34,428 nt of DNA from Marinobacter sp. (GTDB lineage: Bacteria > Pseudomonadota > Gammaproteobacteria > Pseudomonadales > Oleiphilaceae). Both the position numbers and the translations under genes were made by a program. Of this stretch, positions 1-9,235 are shown in pieces; the stretch's first letter is position 1; each line of letters opens with the position of its first letter. The notes below the pieces were generated by a model, which was not told the DNA's origin, did not search any database, and saw only the letters and a list, made by a program, of their open reading frames with translations. The stretch is taken from assembly GCA_018623515.1 (NCBI GenBank), contig JAAZVL010000015.1, forward strand, positions 1 through 34,428, read 5' to 3'.

Positions 1-1436
1 ACCCCGAACTGGCCGACCTGCTGGAGCGGGCCGTTATCGACAACCCACCGGTGGTGATCCGGGATGGCGGTGTTATCCGGGACGGCTTTGACGACGAGCT
101 GGACGAACTGCGCAACATCAGCGAGAACGCCGGCCAGTACCTGTTGGACGTTGAGACCCGGGAACGGGAGCGTACCGGCATCAGCACCCTGAAAGTGGGT
201 TACAACCGGGTGCATGGCTATTACATCGAGATCAGCCGGGCGCAATCGGATCAGGCCCCGGCGGACTACATCCGCCGGCAGACCCTGAAAAACGCCGAAC
301 GATTCATCACCCCGGAACTGAAAGAATTCGAGGACAAGGCCCTGAGCGCCAAGAGCCGGGCCCTGGCCCGGGAAAAAGCGCTGTACGACGAGGTGCTCGA
401 AAGCGTGGCCGAGCAGCTGGCGCCGCTGCAGGATGCCGCCCAGGCCCTGTCGGAGCTGGATGTACTGAGTAACTTTGCCGAACGGGCAACCTCCCTGCGC
501 TTTGCGCCACCGGAATTCACCGACAAGCCGGGCTTTGACATCGAGGAAGGCCGGCACCCGGTGGTCGAGCAGCTACTGGACGAGCCGTTTGTGCCCAACG
601 ATCTGCTGATGGACACCAAACGCCGCATGCTGGTCATTACGGGCCCGAACATGGGCGGTAAGTCCACCTACATGCGCCAGGCAGCCCTGATTGCCCTGCT
701 GGCCTACACCGGCAGTTTTGTCCCCGCCAATCGGGCCGTCTTGGGGCCGGTGGACCGCATTTTCACCCGCATGGGCTCCTCCGATGACATCGCCGGTGGC
801 CGATCCACGTTCATGGTGGAAATGACCGAAACCGCCAACATCCTGCACAACGCGACCGAGTACAGCCTGGTGCTGATGGACGAAGTGGGTCGGGGTACCA
901 GCACCTTTGACGGCCTGTCCCTGGCCTGGGCCACCGCCGAACACCTGGCGAAGAACATCCGCTGCTACACCCTGTTCGCAACCCACTACTTCGAACTGAC
1001 CCAGCTGGCTGATGATCTGGAACATGCCGTCAACGTGCACCTGACCGCGACCGAACACGACGACAGCATCGTGTTCCTGCATAACGTTCACGACGGCCCG
1101 GCAAGCCAGAGCTACGGCCTGCAGGTCGCCCAACTGGCAGGTGTGCCCCAGGATGTCATCCGCAATGCCAAGGCGCAGCTGACCCACCTCGAGGGCAGCG
1201 CCACGCCTACGCCTCCGGTATCGGACCGGGTTCCGGAGCCGCCCGAGTCCGGCCATTCCGGGAGCCAGGCCGGCGCCAGGCAGACGGTAAGCGAACCGGT
1301 TCTCCAGGGGGATATGTTCGCCACCCTCGAGCCCAGCGCCGTGGAAGAAGCACTCAAGAAGCTGGACCTCGATGACCTGACGCCACGGGAGGCCCTGAAC
1401 CGGCTTTACGAGCTGCGGGATTTAATCAATAAATGA
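1..1436 (+). CDS. mutS: DNA mismatch repair protein MutS, C-terminal part (5' end truncated by the window edge)
   Basis: Walker [39 protein letters not shown]; the frame stays open upstream of the listed start at 51 ([23 protein letters not shown]), so the gene begins before the window. Followed by fdxA. Confidence 0.97.
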   Translation, partial: PELADLLERAVIDNPPVVIRDGGVIRDGFDDELDELRNISENAGQYLLDVETRERERTGISTLKVGYNRVHGYYIEISRAQSDQAPADYIRRQTLKNAERFITPELKEFEDKALSAKSRALAREKALYDEVLESVAEQLAPLQDAAQALSELDVLSNFAERATSLRFAPPEFTDKPGFDIEEGRHPVVEQLLDEPFVPNDLLMDTKRRMLVITGPNMGGKSTYMRQAALIALLAYTGSFVPANRAVLGPVDRIFTRMGSSDDIAGGRSTFMVEMTETANILHNATEYSLVLMDEVGRGTSTFDGLSLAWATAEHLAKNIRCYTLFATHYFELTQLADDLEHAVNVHLTATEHDDSIVFLHNVHDGPASQSYGLQVAQLAGVPQDVIRNAKAQLTHLEGSATPTPPVSDRVPEPPESGHSGSQAGARQTVSEPVLQGDMFATLEPSAVEEALKKLDLDDLTPREALNRLYELRDLINK

Positions 1437-1489
1437 CAGGAAAGTTGCGCGGAAATGACCTATGTAATAAGGATATAGCAGGCGAAGGC

Positions 1490-1518
1490 TTGCCCCTTCA
1501 GGGACCGCTCCCTACAAT
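1490..1518 (+). promoter_or_regulatory. Putative sigma70 promoter for fdxA: TTGCCC - 17 nt - TACAAT
   Basis: -35-like TTGCCC at 1490-1495, -10-like TACAAT at 1513-1518, 17-nt spacer, in the mutS-fdxA intergenic region. Confidence 0.5.
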
Positions 1519-1600
1519 ATCGCGCACTAAATTATAAGGTAGGGGCCCGCTCTATCCGGCTCCTGATGAGACTGAACACTCTACGACCAGGGATCTGACT

Positions 1601-1924
1601 ATGGCTTTTATCGTTACTGATAACTGCATCAAGTGCAAATACACGGACTGCGTGGAAGTCTGCCCCGTGGACTGCTTCTATGAAGGCCCGAACTTTCTGG
1701 TGATCGATCCGGACGAGTGCATCGACTGCGCACTGTGTGAGCCCGAGTGCCCGGCCGAAGCGATCTTTTCCGAGGACGAGCTGCCGGCGGATCAGGTCCA
1801 GTTCGTGGAAATCAACGCCGAGCTGGCAGCGAAGTGGCCGAACATCACCGAAAAGAAAGATCCTCTGCCGGATGCCGAGGAATGGGACGGCAAGCCCAAC
1901 AAGCTGCAGTACCTGGAGCGCTGA
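1601..1924 (+). CDS. fdxA: 7Fe/8Fe-type bacterial ferredoxin FdxA
   Basis: 107 aa; [18 protein letters not shown] and [16 protein letters not shown] cysteine motifs; located downstream of mutS. Confidence 0.95.
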   Translation: MAFIVTDNCIKCKYTDCVEVCPVDCFYEGPNFLVIDPDECIDCALCEPECPAEAIFSEDELPADQVQFVEINAELAAKWPNITEKKDPLPDAEEWDGKPNKLQYLER

Positions 1925-1941
1925 GTTCCGGTTACGGTTCG

Positions 1942-1970
1942 AAAAAGGGAAGCCTGGGCTTCCCTTTTTT
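1942..1970. terminator. Bidirectional intrinsic terminator between convergent fdxA and the LysE-family gene
   Basis: AAAAAGGGAAGC-CTGG-GCTTCCCTTTTTT: perfect stem with a T-run on + and the symmetric A-run serving the - strand. Confidence 0.85.
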
Positions 1971-1994
1971 ATTGGCCATTCGCTTCTCGTCAGC

Positions 1995-2624
1995 TCAGGT
2001 AGCCGCGAGTTTCGCGCCCATGGCCACGAAAAACCCGCCTGTGAGGGTATTGAGTGCCCGACTCAGCCGCGCGCTGGCCCGCAGATGACGAAAAGTGGCC
2101 ACGATCCACGCCAGTCCGCATTGCCACACCATCGCCAGGACAAAATGCAGGGCCGCCAGCACCAGCGACTGCTGGAAGGCATTGCCGGCAGGGTCCACGA
2201 ACTGGGGAAGCAGGGCCATATAGAACAAGGCAGTCTTGGGGTTCAGAACGTTTGAGAACAGTCCCTCCCTCAGCGAAACACCAACGCTGGCGGTTCGCGG
2301 TTCCCGGACTTCAACCGTAGCGGGTTCGGCACGGCCCCGAAATGCCTGCCGCAGGGAGCCAATGCCAAGCCAGACCAGATACAGGGCCCCCAGCCACTTC
2401 AGAGCATTAAAGGCCCAGGCCGTCTCGACCAGCAGAATGGAGATACCCAGCGCGGACAGTGTCGCGTGGATAAACAGGCCACTGCAGATACCGAGACTGG
2501 TCACACAGCCATCCTTCAGACCACCCCGACCGGTGTTGCGCAACACCAGCAGGGTATCCACGCCGGGCGTGATAGTCAGCAGGGTTATGGCAATCAGGTA
2601 GGTCCAGATCAGCTCGGAAAACAC
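1995..2624 (-). CDS. LysE/RhtB family amino acid exporter
   Basis: 209 aa, hydrophobic; ITPGVDTLLVLRNTGRGGLKDGCVTSLGICSGLFIHATLSALG is typical of LysE/RhtB proteins. Confidence 0.9.
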   Translation of the reverse strand: MFSELIWTYLIAITLLTITPGVDTLLVLRNTGRGGLKDGCVTSLGICSGLFIHATLSALGISILLVETAWAFNALKWLGALYLVWLGIGSLRQAFRGRAEPATVEVREPRTASVGVSLREGLFSNVLNPKTALFYMALLPQFVDPAGNAFQQSLVLAALHFVLAMVWQCGLAWIVATFRHLRASARLSRALNTLTGGFFVAMGAKLAAT

Positions 2625-2651
2625 GCTCTCCCCCTTCGCCGGGAGCCTGTT

Positions 2652-3686
2652 CTAGTCTTCCCCGGCCAGCAGTTTCTTCGCCGCCGCAGAGCGATAGAAC
2701 GAGGAAAGCCTGCGACGAACCAGGGCCTCAAGATAGCCCTCTTCCCGCAGGACGTCCATAACCGGAATCCCGTAGGCCTCGATTTCCGTACGAATCACCT
2801 CACGGGTAACCCCCACGTCATTCAGCAGGTCAGTCACCGGCCGGTCGCCATATTTGGCGAACAAGTGCTCCACCACGGCCCGGGAACAGCCTTCAAAATA
2901 ACCGGTCTTACGGAACTGCAGCCAGAATTCGTAGCCCAGGACCACAAACTCCTGCAACTCGACATCGCCCAGCCCCTCACGGAGCTCGGCAATGGTCTTG
3001 TCTTCCACGGCGACCCAGGCAGCCATCACACTGTCCCGGAGCTCGTCATCGCTCAGGGCCCGATGCAGGAACGCCTCGCTACGGGCAATCAGCCCGGGCA
3101 GGCTGTCCGAAAGCCAGGCCTTGATCCGGCGCTCAAAGGTCTCGTCCAGGCCAGGAACCGCCCTGTTCGCTACCTTCTTGCCAAACTTCATCATGGAGCC
3201 CACCCCGGGAACGGAGCGGGTGATCAGATTGTCTTCGTACAGGTAATTGACCAGCCCGTGATAGACCACATTGGACACCAGCTCCTGGTAGACAGGGTGC
3301 GCCATGATCCCACTGATGACCCGTTCCCTCTGCTGTCGCAGCTCAAGCGCCTCCTCAAGGAAACCGGTGGCCTGCTCCCGGGAAATAATGTCTCCGACGG
3401 TGGTCTCGGCCTGAACCGGGGAATTCATCACCTCCGTTGCCATCTCGGCCGCCAGTTCGGGAATGCCGGCATCCAGCTCCATATCAACAACTACGCGCTC
3501 GATCACGCCCATCACCTGATCGATGCTGGCTACCCGGTTCAGGGTAATCCGTCCGGCATGGTCCAGCAGTTCGTCCAGCTCCCGCTCCAGGAACTTCTTC
3601 AGCTTGGCCCCCTTCAGGGCGGCCATTTCATGGCGGACATGCTCTTCGTACAGCCTGTCGGCCAGACTGCCAGTGGGCTTGGTCAT
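2652..3686 (-). CDS. Conserved hypothetical protein (about 344 aa; probable start MTKPTGSLADRLYEEH rather than the ORF maximum at 3764)
   Basis: Long ORF with balanced composition; internal Met at 3686 is a better start than the Pro/Ser-rich N-terminal extension. No family recognised. Confidence 0.75.
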   Translation of the reverse strand: MTKPTGSLADRLYEEHVRHEMAALKGAKLKKFLERELDELLDHAGRITLNRVASIDQVMGVIERVVVDMELDAGIPELAAEMATEVMNSPVQAETTVGDIISREQATGFLEEALELRQQRERVISGIMAHPVYQELVSNVVYHGLVNYLYEDNLITRSVPGVGSMMKFGKKVANRAVPGLDETFERRIKAWLSDSLPGLIARSEAFLHRALSDDELRDSVMAAWVAVEDKTIAELREGLGDVELQEFVVLGYEFWLQFRKTGYFEGCSRAVVEHLFAKYGDRPVTDLLNDVGVTREVIRTEIEAYGIPVMDVLREEGYLEALVRRRLSSFYRSAAAKKLLAGED

Positions 3687-3830
3687 ATCAGGATCAATCC
3701 TTGTGGGCGATGGAAACAGCAGCCCCGAGGCTAACACGAAGCCCGCATCCGGGGGTTTGCCCAAACTACGGGATCACGGTTGCGGACAGGCCAAGCGAAC
3801 AGTGAGCACCCGCCGGCCAGGCGCCCGGAT

Positions 3831-4781
3831 TTACTGAAAATCGTTGAAGGTGTGGGGGTCTGCCGCCAGGGCCAGACACAGGCTGCCCGGCCCCACATAG
3901 ATGCTGCTGGTAATCCCCATCTGGGACAGCAGCAACTCGACGCCGTTACGCTCACAGGCATCCCGCAACCGGTTCAGCCCGGGAAGGTCTTCGATTTCGG
4001 TCCAGGTGAGGCCACAGGAAAGACTGACATAGGGCGTCAGCAGACCAGCATCGACCCGAGCCGCAGCGTAGTTCATGACTTTTTCCACGGCCACATCAAA
4101 GTTACGGGTCTTGGCCACCGGATGGCCCTCGGCCCCCTGCCCGAAAATAACCGGTGTGATATTCAGCGCCTTGCCCAGAAACGCCACTAATGCAGAAATG
4201 CTCTTGTCTCCACGACGCCGGGCGCGCTCGCGGATGTAGTGCAGATCCCGCGGAATGACGCAGGTATAGATCTTGTCCGTGAAGGACTCCACCTCATGGC
4301 GCAGCGCGTTCTTGGGCAGTTTCTGGCCAATCAGCCTCAGCGTATGGGCCGCCAGCAGACCCTGGCCGGCAAAAATCTGTTTGCTGTCGATAACCCGCAT
4401 GGAGAACTTGCCTTCCCGGCCGGCAGCCGCCCGGGCTTTCTCGTAATTGGCCAGAACACTGTTCATCGCCTTGGTGGCGTTCTCGAAGATCAGACTGCGG
4501 CTGCGGGTGACCGTTTCACAGATGGCGACGTCGAACTGGGTGACGATTTTCTCCATGAAAAGGTCATGGATCTGCTCCTCGGTGAACGCCTGGGTCTCGG
4601 CATGGTGCCCCTTCTGCAGCAGCCCGCTCTGATAGAACTCCTGGGTGCGTACCGGATCGTGTTCGTCGATGTAGGTCTGGCCGTCGATGACAGCGGTCAC
4701 GGGAAGGATAAAGAGGTCGTGCTTGCGACTGAACTCATAGGGCAGATCACACGCGGAATCCACGATCAAACCTACTCGCAT
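3831..4781 (-). CDS. DegV family protein (fatty-acid-binding fold)
   Basis: N-terminal MRVGLIVDSACDLPYEF, ILPVTAVIDGQTYIDEHD, VIDSKQIFAGQGLLA, matching DegV family features. Confidence 0.9.
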   Translation of the reverse strand: MRVGLIVDSACDLPYEFSRKHDLFILPVTAVIDGQTYIDEHDPVRTQEFYQSGLLQKGHHAETQAFTEEQIHDLFMEKIVTQFDVAICETVTRSRSLIFENATKAMNSVLANYEKARAAAGREGKFSMRVIDSKQIFAGQGLLAAHTLRLIGQKLPKNALRHEVESFTDKIYTCVIPRDLHYIRERARRRGDKSISALVAFLGKALNITPVIFGQGAEGHPVAKTRNFDVAVEKVMNYAAARVDAGLLTPYVSLSCGLTWTEIEDLPGLNRLRDACERNGVELLLSQMGITSSIYVGPGSLCLALAADPHTFNDFQ

Positions 4782-4889
4782 GGTGAGACTCTCCAGCTGC
4801 GGGCCATTCCTCGACGGGAACGCCCTTTATTTTGTCGTTATTTTGAGTCGCCAAGTGTTACATAGGCGGGGCGGAATTTCAGCAACCGC

Positions 4890-5723
4890 TCAATTCGGTG
4901 CACCCAGCTCTTCCAGTTCCCGCAGGTTCTCCGCCAGCAGGCCCCGGTTGTCCTGTTGCCACGGGTGGAAGCCCTTGCGCAGGTAGGCCAGGAACTCGGG
5001 CAGGCACTGGCGGATGACACCCGGCTTCCCCCACAGGAAATTCAGCCCGCCCAGCCAGGTCCGGACACTCCAGAGCTTGCCATCGGTGCGCAGCAGACTG
5101 CAGGTGTTCAGGAAGGTGTACTTGCAGAAATTCCAGGTCACGAACAGGAACACGATCCGGCGCAGCCGCTCGTTACCCACGCAGGCCCGGTAGACATCAA
5201 ACGCCACCGACTTGTGCTCGGTTTCCTCGATGGCATGCCAGCGCCAGAGCTGTTTCATGGCGGGCGTAGCCCCCTCCATCCACTCCGGGTTTTTCAGGAT
5301 CGCGTTGGCCAGCACCGCGGTGTAGTGCTCTGCGCCGCAGGTGCCGGCCAGTTGGCGACTTGGCGGCAGTTTTCCGACCCACTCCATGTGCTTCCGGAAG
5401 CGCTGGTCGATGGCCTCAATGTCATAGCCACGGGCTTTCAGCGCCTCGTTATAGCTTTTGTGTTCCCGGCTGTGCAGGGCCTCCTGGCCGATAAAGCCAC
5501 GGATTTCCTGCTTGAGCTTGGGATCGTCAATCCGGTCCCGGTACAGCCGCACGGCATTGATGAACTGCTGCTCACCGTCCGGGAACTGGAGGGACAAGGC
5601 ATTGAAAAAGGCCGTGCGGAAGGCGTCCTTGCCATGCCAGAAGGATTTCAGATCCTCGCTGACGTCAAAGTGGATGTGCCGGGGTGAGACAGACACCCCT
5701 TCCGGGGTCGAGCTGACTGACAT
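4890..5723 (-). CDS. Predicted metal-dependent hydrolase (PF10118-like)
   Basis: 277 aa; FIGQEALHSREHKSYNEAL, WRWHAIEETEHKSVAFDVY: His/Glu motifs typical of this membrane-associated putative hydrolase family. Confidence 0.8.
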   Translation of the reverse strand: MSVSSTPEGVSVSPRHIHFDVSEDLKSFWHGKDAFRTAFFNALSLQFPDGEQQFINAVRLYRDRIDDPKLKQEIRGFIGQEALHSREHKSYNEALKARGYDIEAIDQRFRKHMEWVGKLPPSRQLAGTCGAEHYTAVLANAILKNPEWMEGATPAMKQLWRWHAIEETEHKSVAFDVYRACVGNERLRRIVFLFVTWNFCKYTFLNTCSLLRTDGKLWSVRTWLGGLNFLWGKPGVIRQCLPEFLAYLRKGFHPWQQDNRGLLAENLRELEELGAPN

Positions 5724-5848
5724 GGTGGCCTCCTGTTGTCGGAAATGTTTTTGTTATGCAATCAACAACGGACAAAACGTAACCAGAGGTCCAGTTTAAA
5801 CCTGATCACAAAACCGAAGGAAGGTACCCGGCGAAAATAACTGACACT

Positions 5849-5865
5849 TTGTCATTAAATGACAA
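5849..5865. promoter_or_regulatory. Near-perfect palindrome TTGTCATT-A-AATGACAA, candidate operator upstream of the metal-dependent hydrolase gene
   Basis: 8-bp perfect inverted repeat with a 1-nt centre in the 5724-5977 intergenic region. Confidence 0.4.
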
Positions 5866-5892
5866 CGGTGCCGACAGGAGGAAGGATGGGTG

Positions 5893-5926
5893 AAAAAAGG
5901 GAGGTATGGCCAGGCCGATACCTCCC
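5893..5926 (-). terminator. Intrinsic terminator of the permease gene
   Basis: Minus strand: GGGAGGTAT..GGCC..ATACCTCCC stem (9 bp plus inner GGCC pairing) followed by TTTTTT. Confidence 0.8.
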
Positions 5927-5977
5927 AAGGACACACAGAGGGGAAGACGGCCTCCGCGATGCACGGAGGCAGTCGGT

Positions 5978-7354
5978 TCAGTGTTCTTCTGCGGCGCGAA
6001 CGCCAGGCGCTTCAGGGTCTGCGGTAAAGCCAAGCAACTTCGTGCGTTCGATCAGGAGATACAGCACCGCGCCGGTGGCCAGGCCCCAGCCCGCGCCGTA
6101 AACCGCAAGCACCACGCCCATGGTGCCGGCAATGCCTCGCTCGGTGTTGTTCTCCAGCTGCTCCAGGCCCACCATCAGGCAGATGTAACCGGTCAGCAGC
6201 AGGGTCAGCGACAGGGCAATCGGCAGTACCGGCTGGAAGAAGCTCACCAGCGGCAGGATGAACAGGGCGATAAAACCGGTGATCCAGAAGGTTCCACCAC
6301 CGCTGTAGATGGAATCCATGGCGTTGCGGCCGTATTTGTAACGCTCAGCCATGGTGGCTGTCACCGCGGTCCAGATCGGGCCGGCCAGGCCGGGATACGG
6401 CGCGAAAAACGCGTGCATGCCGTTACGGATGGCGGTCACCAGATGGACCCGGTCAACGCTGTTGTCGATGTCCTCGTCCTTGCGCAGGTGGTCAACACGG
6501 TTCATCAGCGACTGGCCCACCACGATGTCACCAAAGGCAATCACGTAGGCGATGACCGCAGTCGGAATGGCGTACAGGAACACACTGGAATCCGGGAAGC
6601 CGACGGCGAACGGCAGGTAGTTCCAGAGCTCGTCAAACGCCGGTTTGGTGATACCCCACTCCACGTTGGGGACCTCGTATTCGCCGGTGGCAAAACCCAC
6701 CAGGATGGCGACCACCATGCCCGGAACCATACCGTAGTTGGCGATCTTGCGGGCAATGGAATTGCTCTCGACAAAGCCCTTGAAGGACACGGAGAACATC
6801 AAGTACAGGCATACAAGGCCGCCAATGATCAGCGATACAGGCGTGTTCGCCAGGCGGCCGCCTGCCTCGATCTCGCCCATCAGGGCGGCAATACCGGCGC
6901 CAATGATGATGCCGCCTTTCATGGACCGGGGAATCAGGTCCACCAGCTTGCTGCCCAGGCGGGTCATCCCCAGCACCAGGAAGATGATGAACACCAGGAA
7001 CTGCAGCGCGAACAGGGCCTGGATCGCTTCGGGACCCGGCTCATAATCCCCCAGGAACAGCAGGACCACGGGAATACCCGGGGTAATCCAGCCCGGCACC
7101 AATGGCACGCCCAGAAGCGCCGGCAGCATGAAGCCGATGCCACAGATCACAACGTACGCCAGCGCCACGTCATAGGGTACGCCCAGGTATTTTTCCAGCA
7201 GGGGAATCATCGCCAGACTGACCACGAACATGATCAGGGCCTGGACCATTTCCGCGAACTCCCAGCGGTAATGGACAAACGGAAGACGGACCTTGAAGGG
7301 GCCAGCGGGCCAGTACGGCTGCTCTTCGCCGTTCTTGCGGTGGAACATTTGCAT
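5978..7354 (-). CDS. NCS2/solute carrier 23-like membrane permease (xanthine/uracil permease-type fold)
   Basis: 458 aa polytopic protein; GFMLPALLGVPLVPGWITPGIPVVLLFLG, GIIIGAGIAALMGEI, FAVGFPDSSVFLYAIPTAVIAYVIAFGDIVVGQSLMNR. Confidence 0.7.
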   Translation of the reverse strand: MQMFHRKNGEEQPYWPAGPFKVRLPFVHYRWEFAEMVQALIMFVVSLAMIPLLEKYLGVPYDVALAYVVICGIGFMLPALLGVPLVPGWITPGIPVVLLFLGDYEPGPEAIQALFALQFLVFIIFLVLGMTRLGSKLVDLIPRSMKGGIIIGAGIAALMGEIEAGGRLANTPVSLIIGGLVCLYLMFSVSFKGFVESNSIARKIANYGMVPGMVVAILVGFATGEYEVPNVEWGITKPAFDELWNYLPFAVGFPDSSVFLYAIPTAVIAYVIAFGDIVVGQSLMNRVDHLRKDEDIDNSVDRVHLVTAIRNGMHAFFAPYPGLAGPIWTAVTATMAERYKYGRNAMDSIYSGGGTFWITGFIALFILPLVSFFQPVLPIALSLTLLLTGYICLMVGLEQLENNTERGIAGTMGVVLAVYGAGWGLATGAVLYLLIERTKLLGFTADPEAPGVRAAEEH

Positions 7355-7416
7355 AAAAAGGTCTCCGGACCCACGCGCGCGGCGTGTGTCAGTTGGTGTT
7401 GTTTTTGTGGTGACGT

Positions 7417-7445
7417 ACCGGCTGCGCCGGGCTGGCGCAGCCGGT
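7417..7445. other. 12-bp perfect inverted repeat (hairpin) between the acyl-CoA ligase and permease genes
   Basis: ACCGGCTGCGCC-GGGCT-GGCGCAGCCGGT; no T-run on the minus-strand 3' side. Confidence 0.6.
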
Positions 7446-7452
7446 CAGTGGA

Positions 7453-9081
7453 TCAGTCCAGCTCTTTGGCCTGATCCCGCAGCACGAACTTCTGGATCTT
7501 GCCCGTGGAGGTCTTGGGCAGGTCCGTGAATACGACCGTTTTCGGTACCTTGAACCGGGCCAGGTGCTCGCGACAGAAGGTGATGATGTCTTCTTCGCTG
7601 ACCTCGCCCGCTTCCGGCTTCAGGGTAATGAACGCACAGGGCGTCTCGCCCCATTTCTCATCCGGGCGGGCAACCACCGCGGCTTCGAGCACGGCCGGAT
7701 GACGGTACAAGGTATCTTCCACCTCGATGGTGGAGATGTTCTCGCCACCGGAGATGATGATGTCCTTCAGGCGGTCCTTGATTTCCAGGTAACCGTCCTC
7801 GTGCCACACCGCCAGATCACCGGTGTGGAACCAGCCACCACGGAAAGCTTCTTCGGTGGCGCTCGGGTTCTTCAGGTAACCCTTCATCACCGTATTGCCG
7901 CGCAGGAAGATCTCGCCGATGGTCTTGCCGTCTTTGGGCACCGGCTCCATGGTGTTGGGATCACCGACCATGGTGCCGGCGAGGGTGTGGTAGCGAACGC
8001 CCTGACGGGCTTTTTTCCGGGCACGGTCGTCCAGTGGCAGCTCATCCCACTCGGACTTCCAGGCACACACGGTCACCGGGCCGTACACTTCGGTCAGACC
8101 GTAGACGTGGGTTACCTTGATACCCATCTCTTCCACGGCCTCGATCACCTGGGCGGGAGGAGCCGCACCGGCGGTCATGGATTTCACTTCGTGATCGATC
8201 CCTGCCTTGGCCGCTGCCGGCGCATTGAGCAGTGCGTTCAGAACGATCGGCGCACCGCACATGTGGGTGACCTGGTGATCGCGGATGAGCTGCAGGATCT
8301 TCTCGGGATCCACGCGGCGCAGGCAGACGTGGGTGCCGGCCATCGCGGTAACGGTCCAGGGGAAGCACCAGCCGTTGCAGTGGAACATCGGCAGCGTCCA
8401 CAGATAGACCGGATGCATGTCCATGGACCAGACGGCCTGGTTGCCCAGCGCATTGAGGTAGGCGCCGCGGTGGTGATAGACCACGCCCTTGGGGTTACCG
8501 GTGGTACCGGAGGTGTAGTTCAGGGAAACCGCGTCCCACTCGTTCTCCGGGAAGCTCCACTGGAACTGCGGGTCGCCCTCCTGCAGGAACGCCTCGTAAT
8601 CAAGTTCGCTGACCTGCACGCCTTCGCCGTATTCCGGATCGTCCACATCGATCACCAGTGGCTTGTGCTCCAGGTGACGAATGGCATCCTTGATGACCTG
8701 GCCGAACTCGCGATCGGCAATCACCACCTTGGCCTCACCATGCTCCAGCATGAAGGCAATGGCATCCGAGTCCAGGCGCACATTCAGGGTATTGAGCACG
8801 GCGCCAATCATAGGCACGCCAAAATGACATTCCACCATGGCAGGAATGTTCGGCAGCATCACCGCAACGGTGTCGCCACGACCGATCCCGCGCCCCTGCA
8901 GGGCCGAAGCCAGGCGACGGCAGCGCTCGTAGGTTTGTGCCCAGTTGTAACGGATCGCGCCGTGAATGATGGCCGGGTATTCCGGATAAACACTCGCGGT
9001 ACGCTCGATGAAATCAATCGGCGACTGGACGGCATAGTTAGCATCGACGGGCGCCAGGCCCTGGTCAAAAATCGAGGTCAT
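7453..9081 (-). CDS. AMP-dependent acyl-CoA synthetase/ligase (short/medium-chain fatty-acid-CoA ligase, AlkK-like)
   Basis: YTSGTTGNPKGVVYHHRGAYLNAL, GLTEVYGPVTVCAWKSEWDELP, GWFHTGDLAVWHEDGYLEIKDRLKDIIISGGENIST, KTSTGKIQKFVLR; start MTSIFDQG preferred over the ORF maximum at 9162. Confidence 0.93.
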   Translation of the reverse strand: MTSIFDQGLAPVDANYAVQSPIDFIERTASVYPEYPAIIHGAIRYNWAQTYERCRRLASALQGRGIGRGDTVAVMLPNIPAMVECHFGVPMIGAVLNTLNVRLDSDAIAFMLEHGEAKVVIADREFGQVIKDAIRHLEHKPLVIDVDDPEYGEGVQVSELDYEAFLQEGDPQFQWSFPENEWDAVSLNYTSGTTGNPKGVVYHHRGAYLNALGNQAVWSMDMHPVYLWTLPMFHCNGWCFPWTVTAMAGTHVCLRRVDPEKILQLIRDHQVTHMCGAPIVLNALLNAPAAAKAGIDHEVKSMTAGAAPPAQVIEAVEEMGIKVTHVYGLTEVYGPVTVCAWKSEWDELPLDDRARKKARQGVRYHTLAGTMVGDPNTMEPVPKDGKTIGEIFLRGNTVMKGYLKNPSATEEAFRGGWFHTGDLAVWHEDGYLEIKDRLKDIIISGGENISTIEVEDTLYRHPAVLEAAVVARPDEKWGETPCAFITLKPEAGEVSEEDIITFCREHLARFKVPKTVVFTDLPKTSTGKIQKFVLRDQAKELD

Positions 9082-9166
9082 GATGGGTTCCTCTTGGAGC
9101 TCTGTTGTTCTTATGGCGTATTCAGGAAAATCGCTAATATGGCTATAATTCACGCTGGTCAAAATG

Positions 9167-9225
9167 GTATTTGATAGGACAAATACTAGAAACTACACCA
9201 AGGTATTATAGTGTTTATACTATAA
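9167..9225. promoter_or_regulatory. Two 7-6-7 inverted repeats in the divergent ligase/histidine kinase promoter region
   Basis: GTATTTG-ATAGGA-CAAATAC (9167-9186) and TTATAGT-GTTTAT-ACTATAA (9206-9225), each a perfect 7-bp dyad with a 6-nt spacer. Confidence 0.55.
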
Positions 9226-9235
9226 CAACGATGAT

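Noticed and set aside
2466-3734. 422-aa + strand ORF opposite the conserved hypothetical protein gene
   Set aside because: Composition matches other shadow ORFs. The minus-strand frame reads as a normal protein, although with no recognised family the call is slightly less certain than elsewhere.
5906-7474. 522-aa + strand ORF opposite the permease gene
   Set aside because: Antisense of a well-supported gene; His/Gln/Gly-rich low-complexity translation typical of the non-coding frame in GC-rich DNA.
7564-9174. 536-aa + strand ORF opposite the acyl-CoA ligase gene
   Set aside because: Antisense artefact; no family motifs, while the minus strand carries clear ligase motifs.
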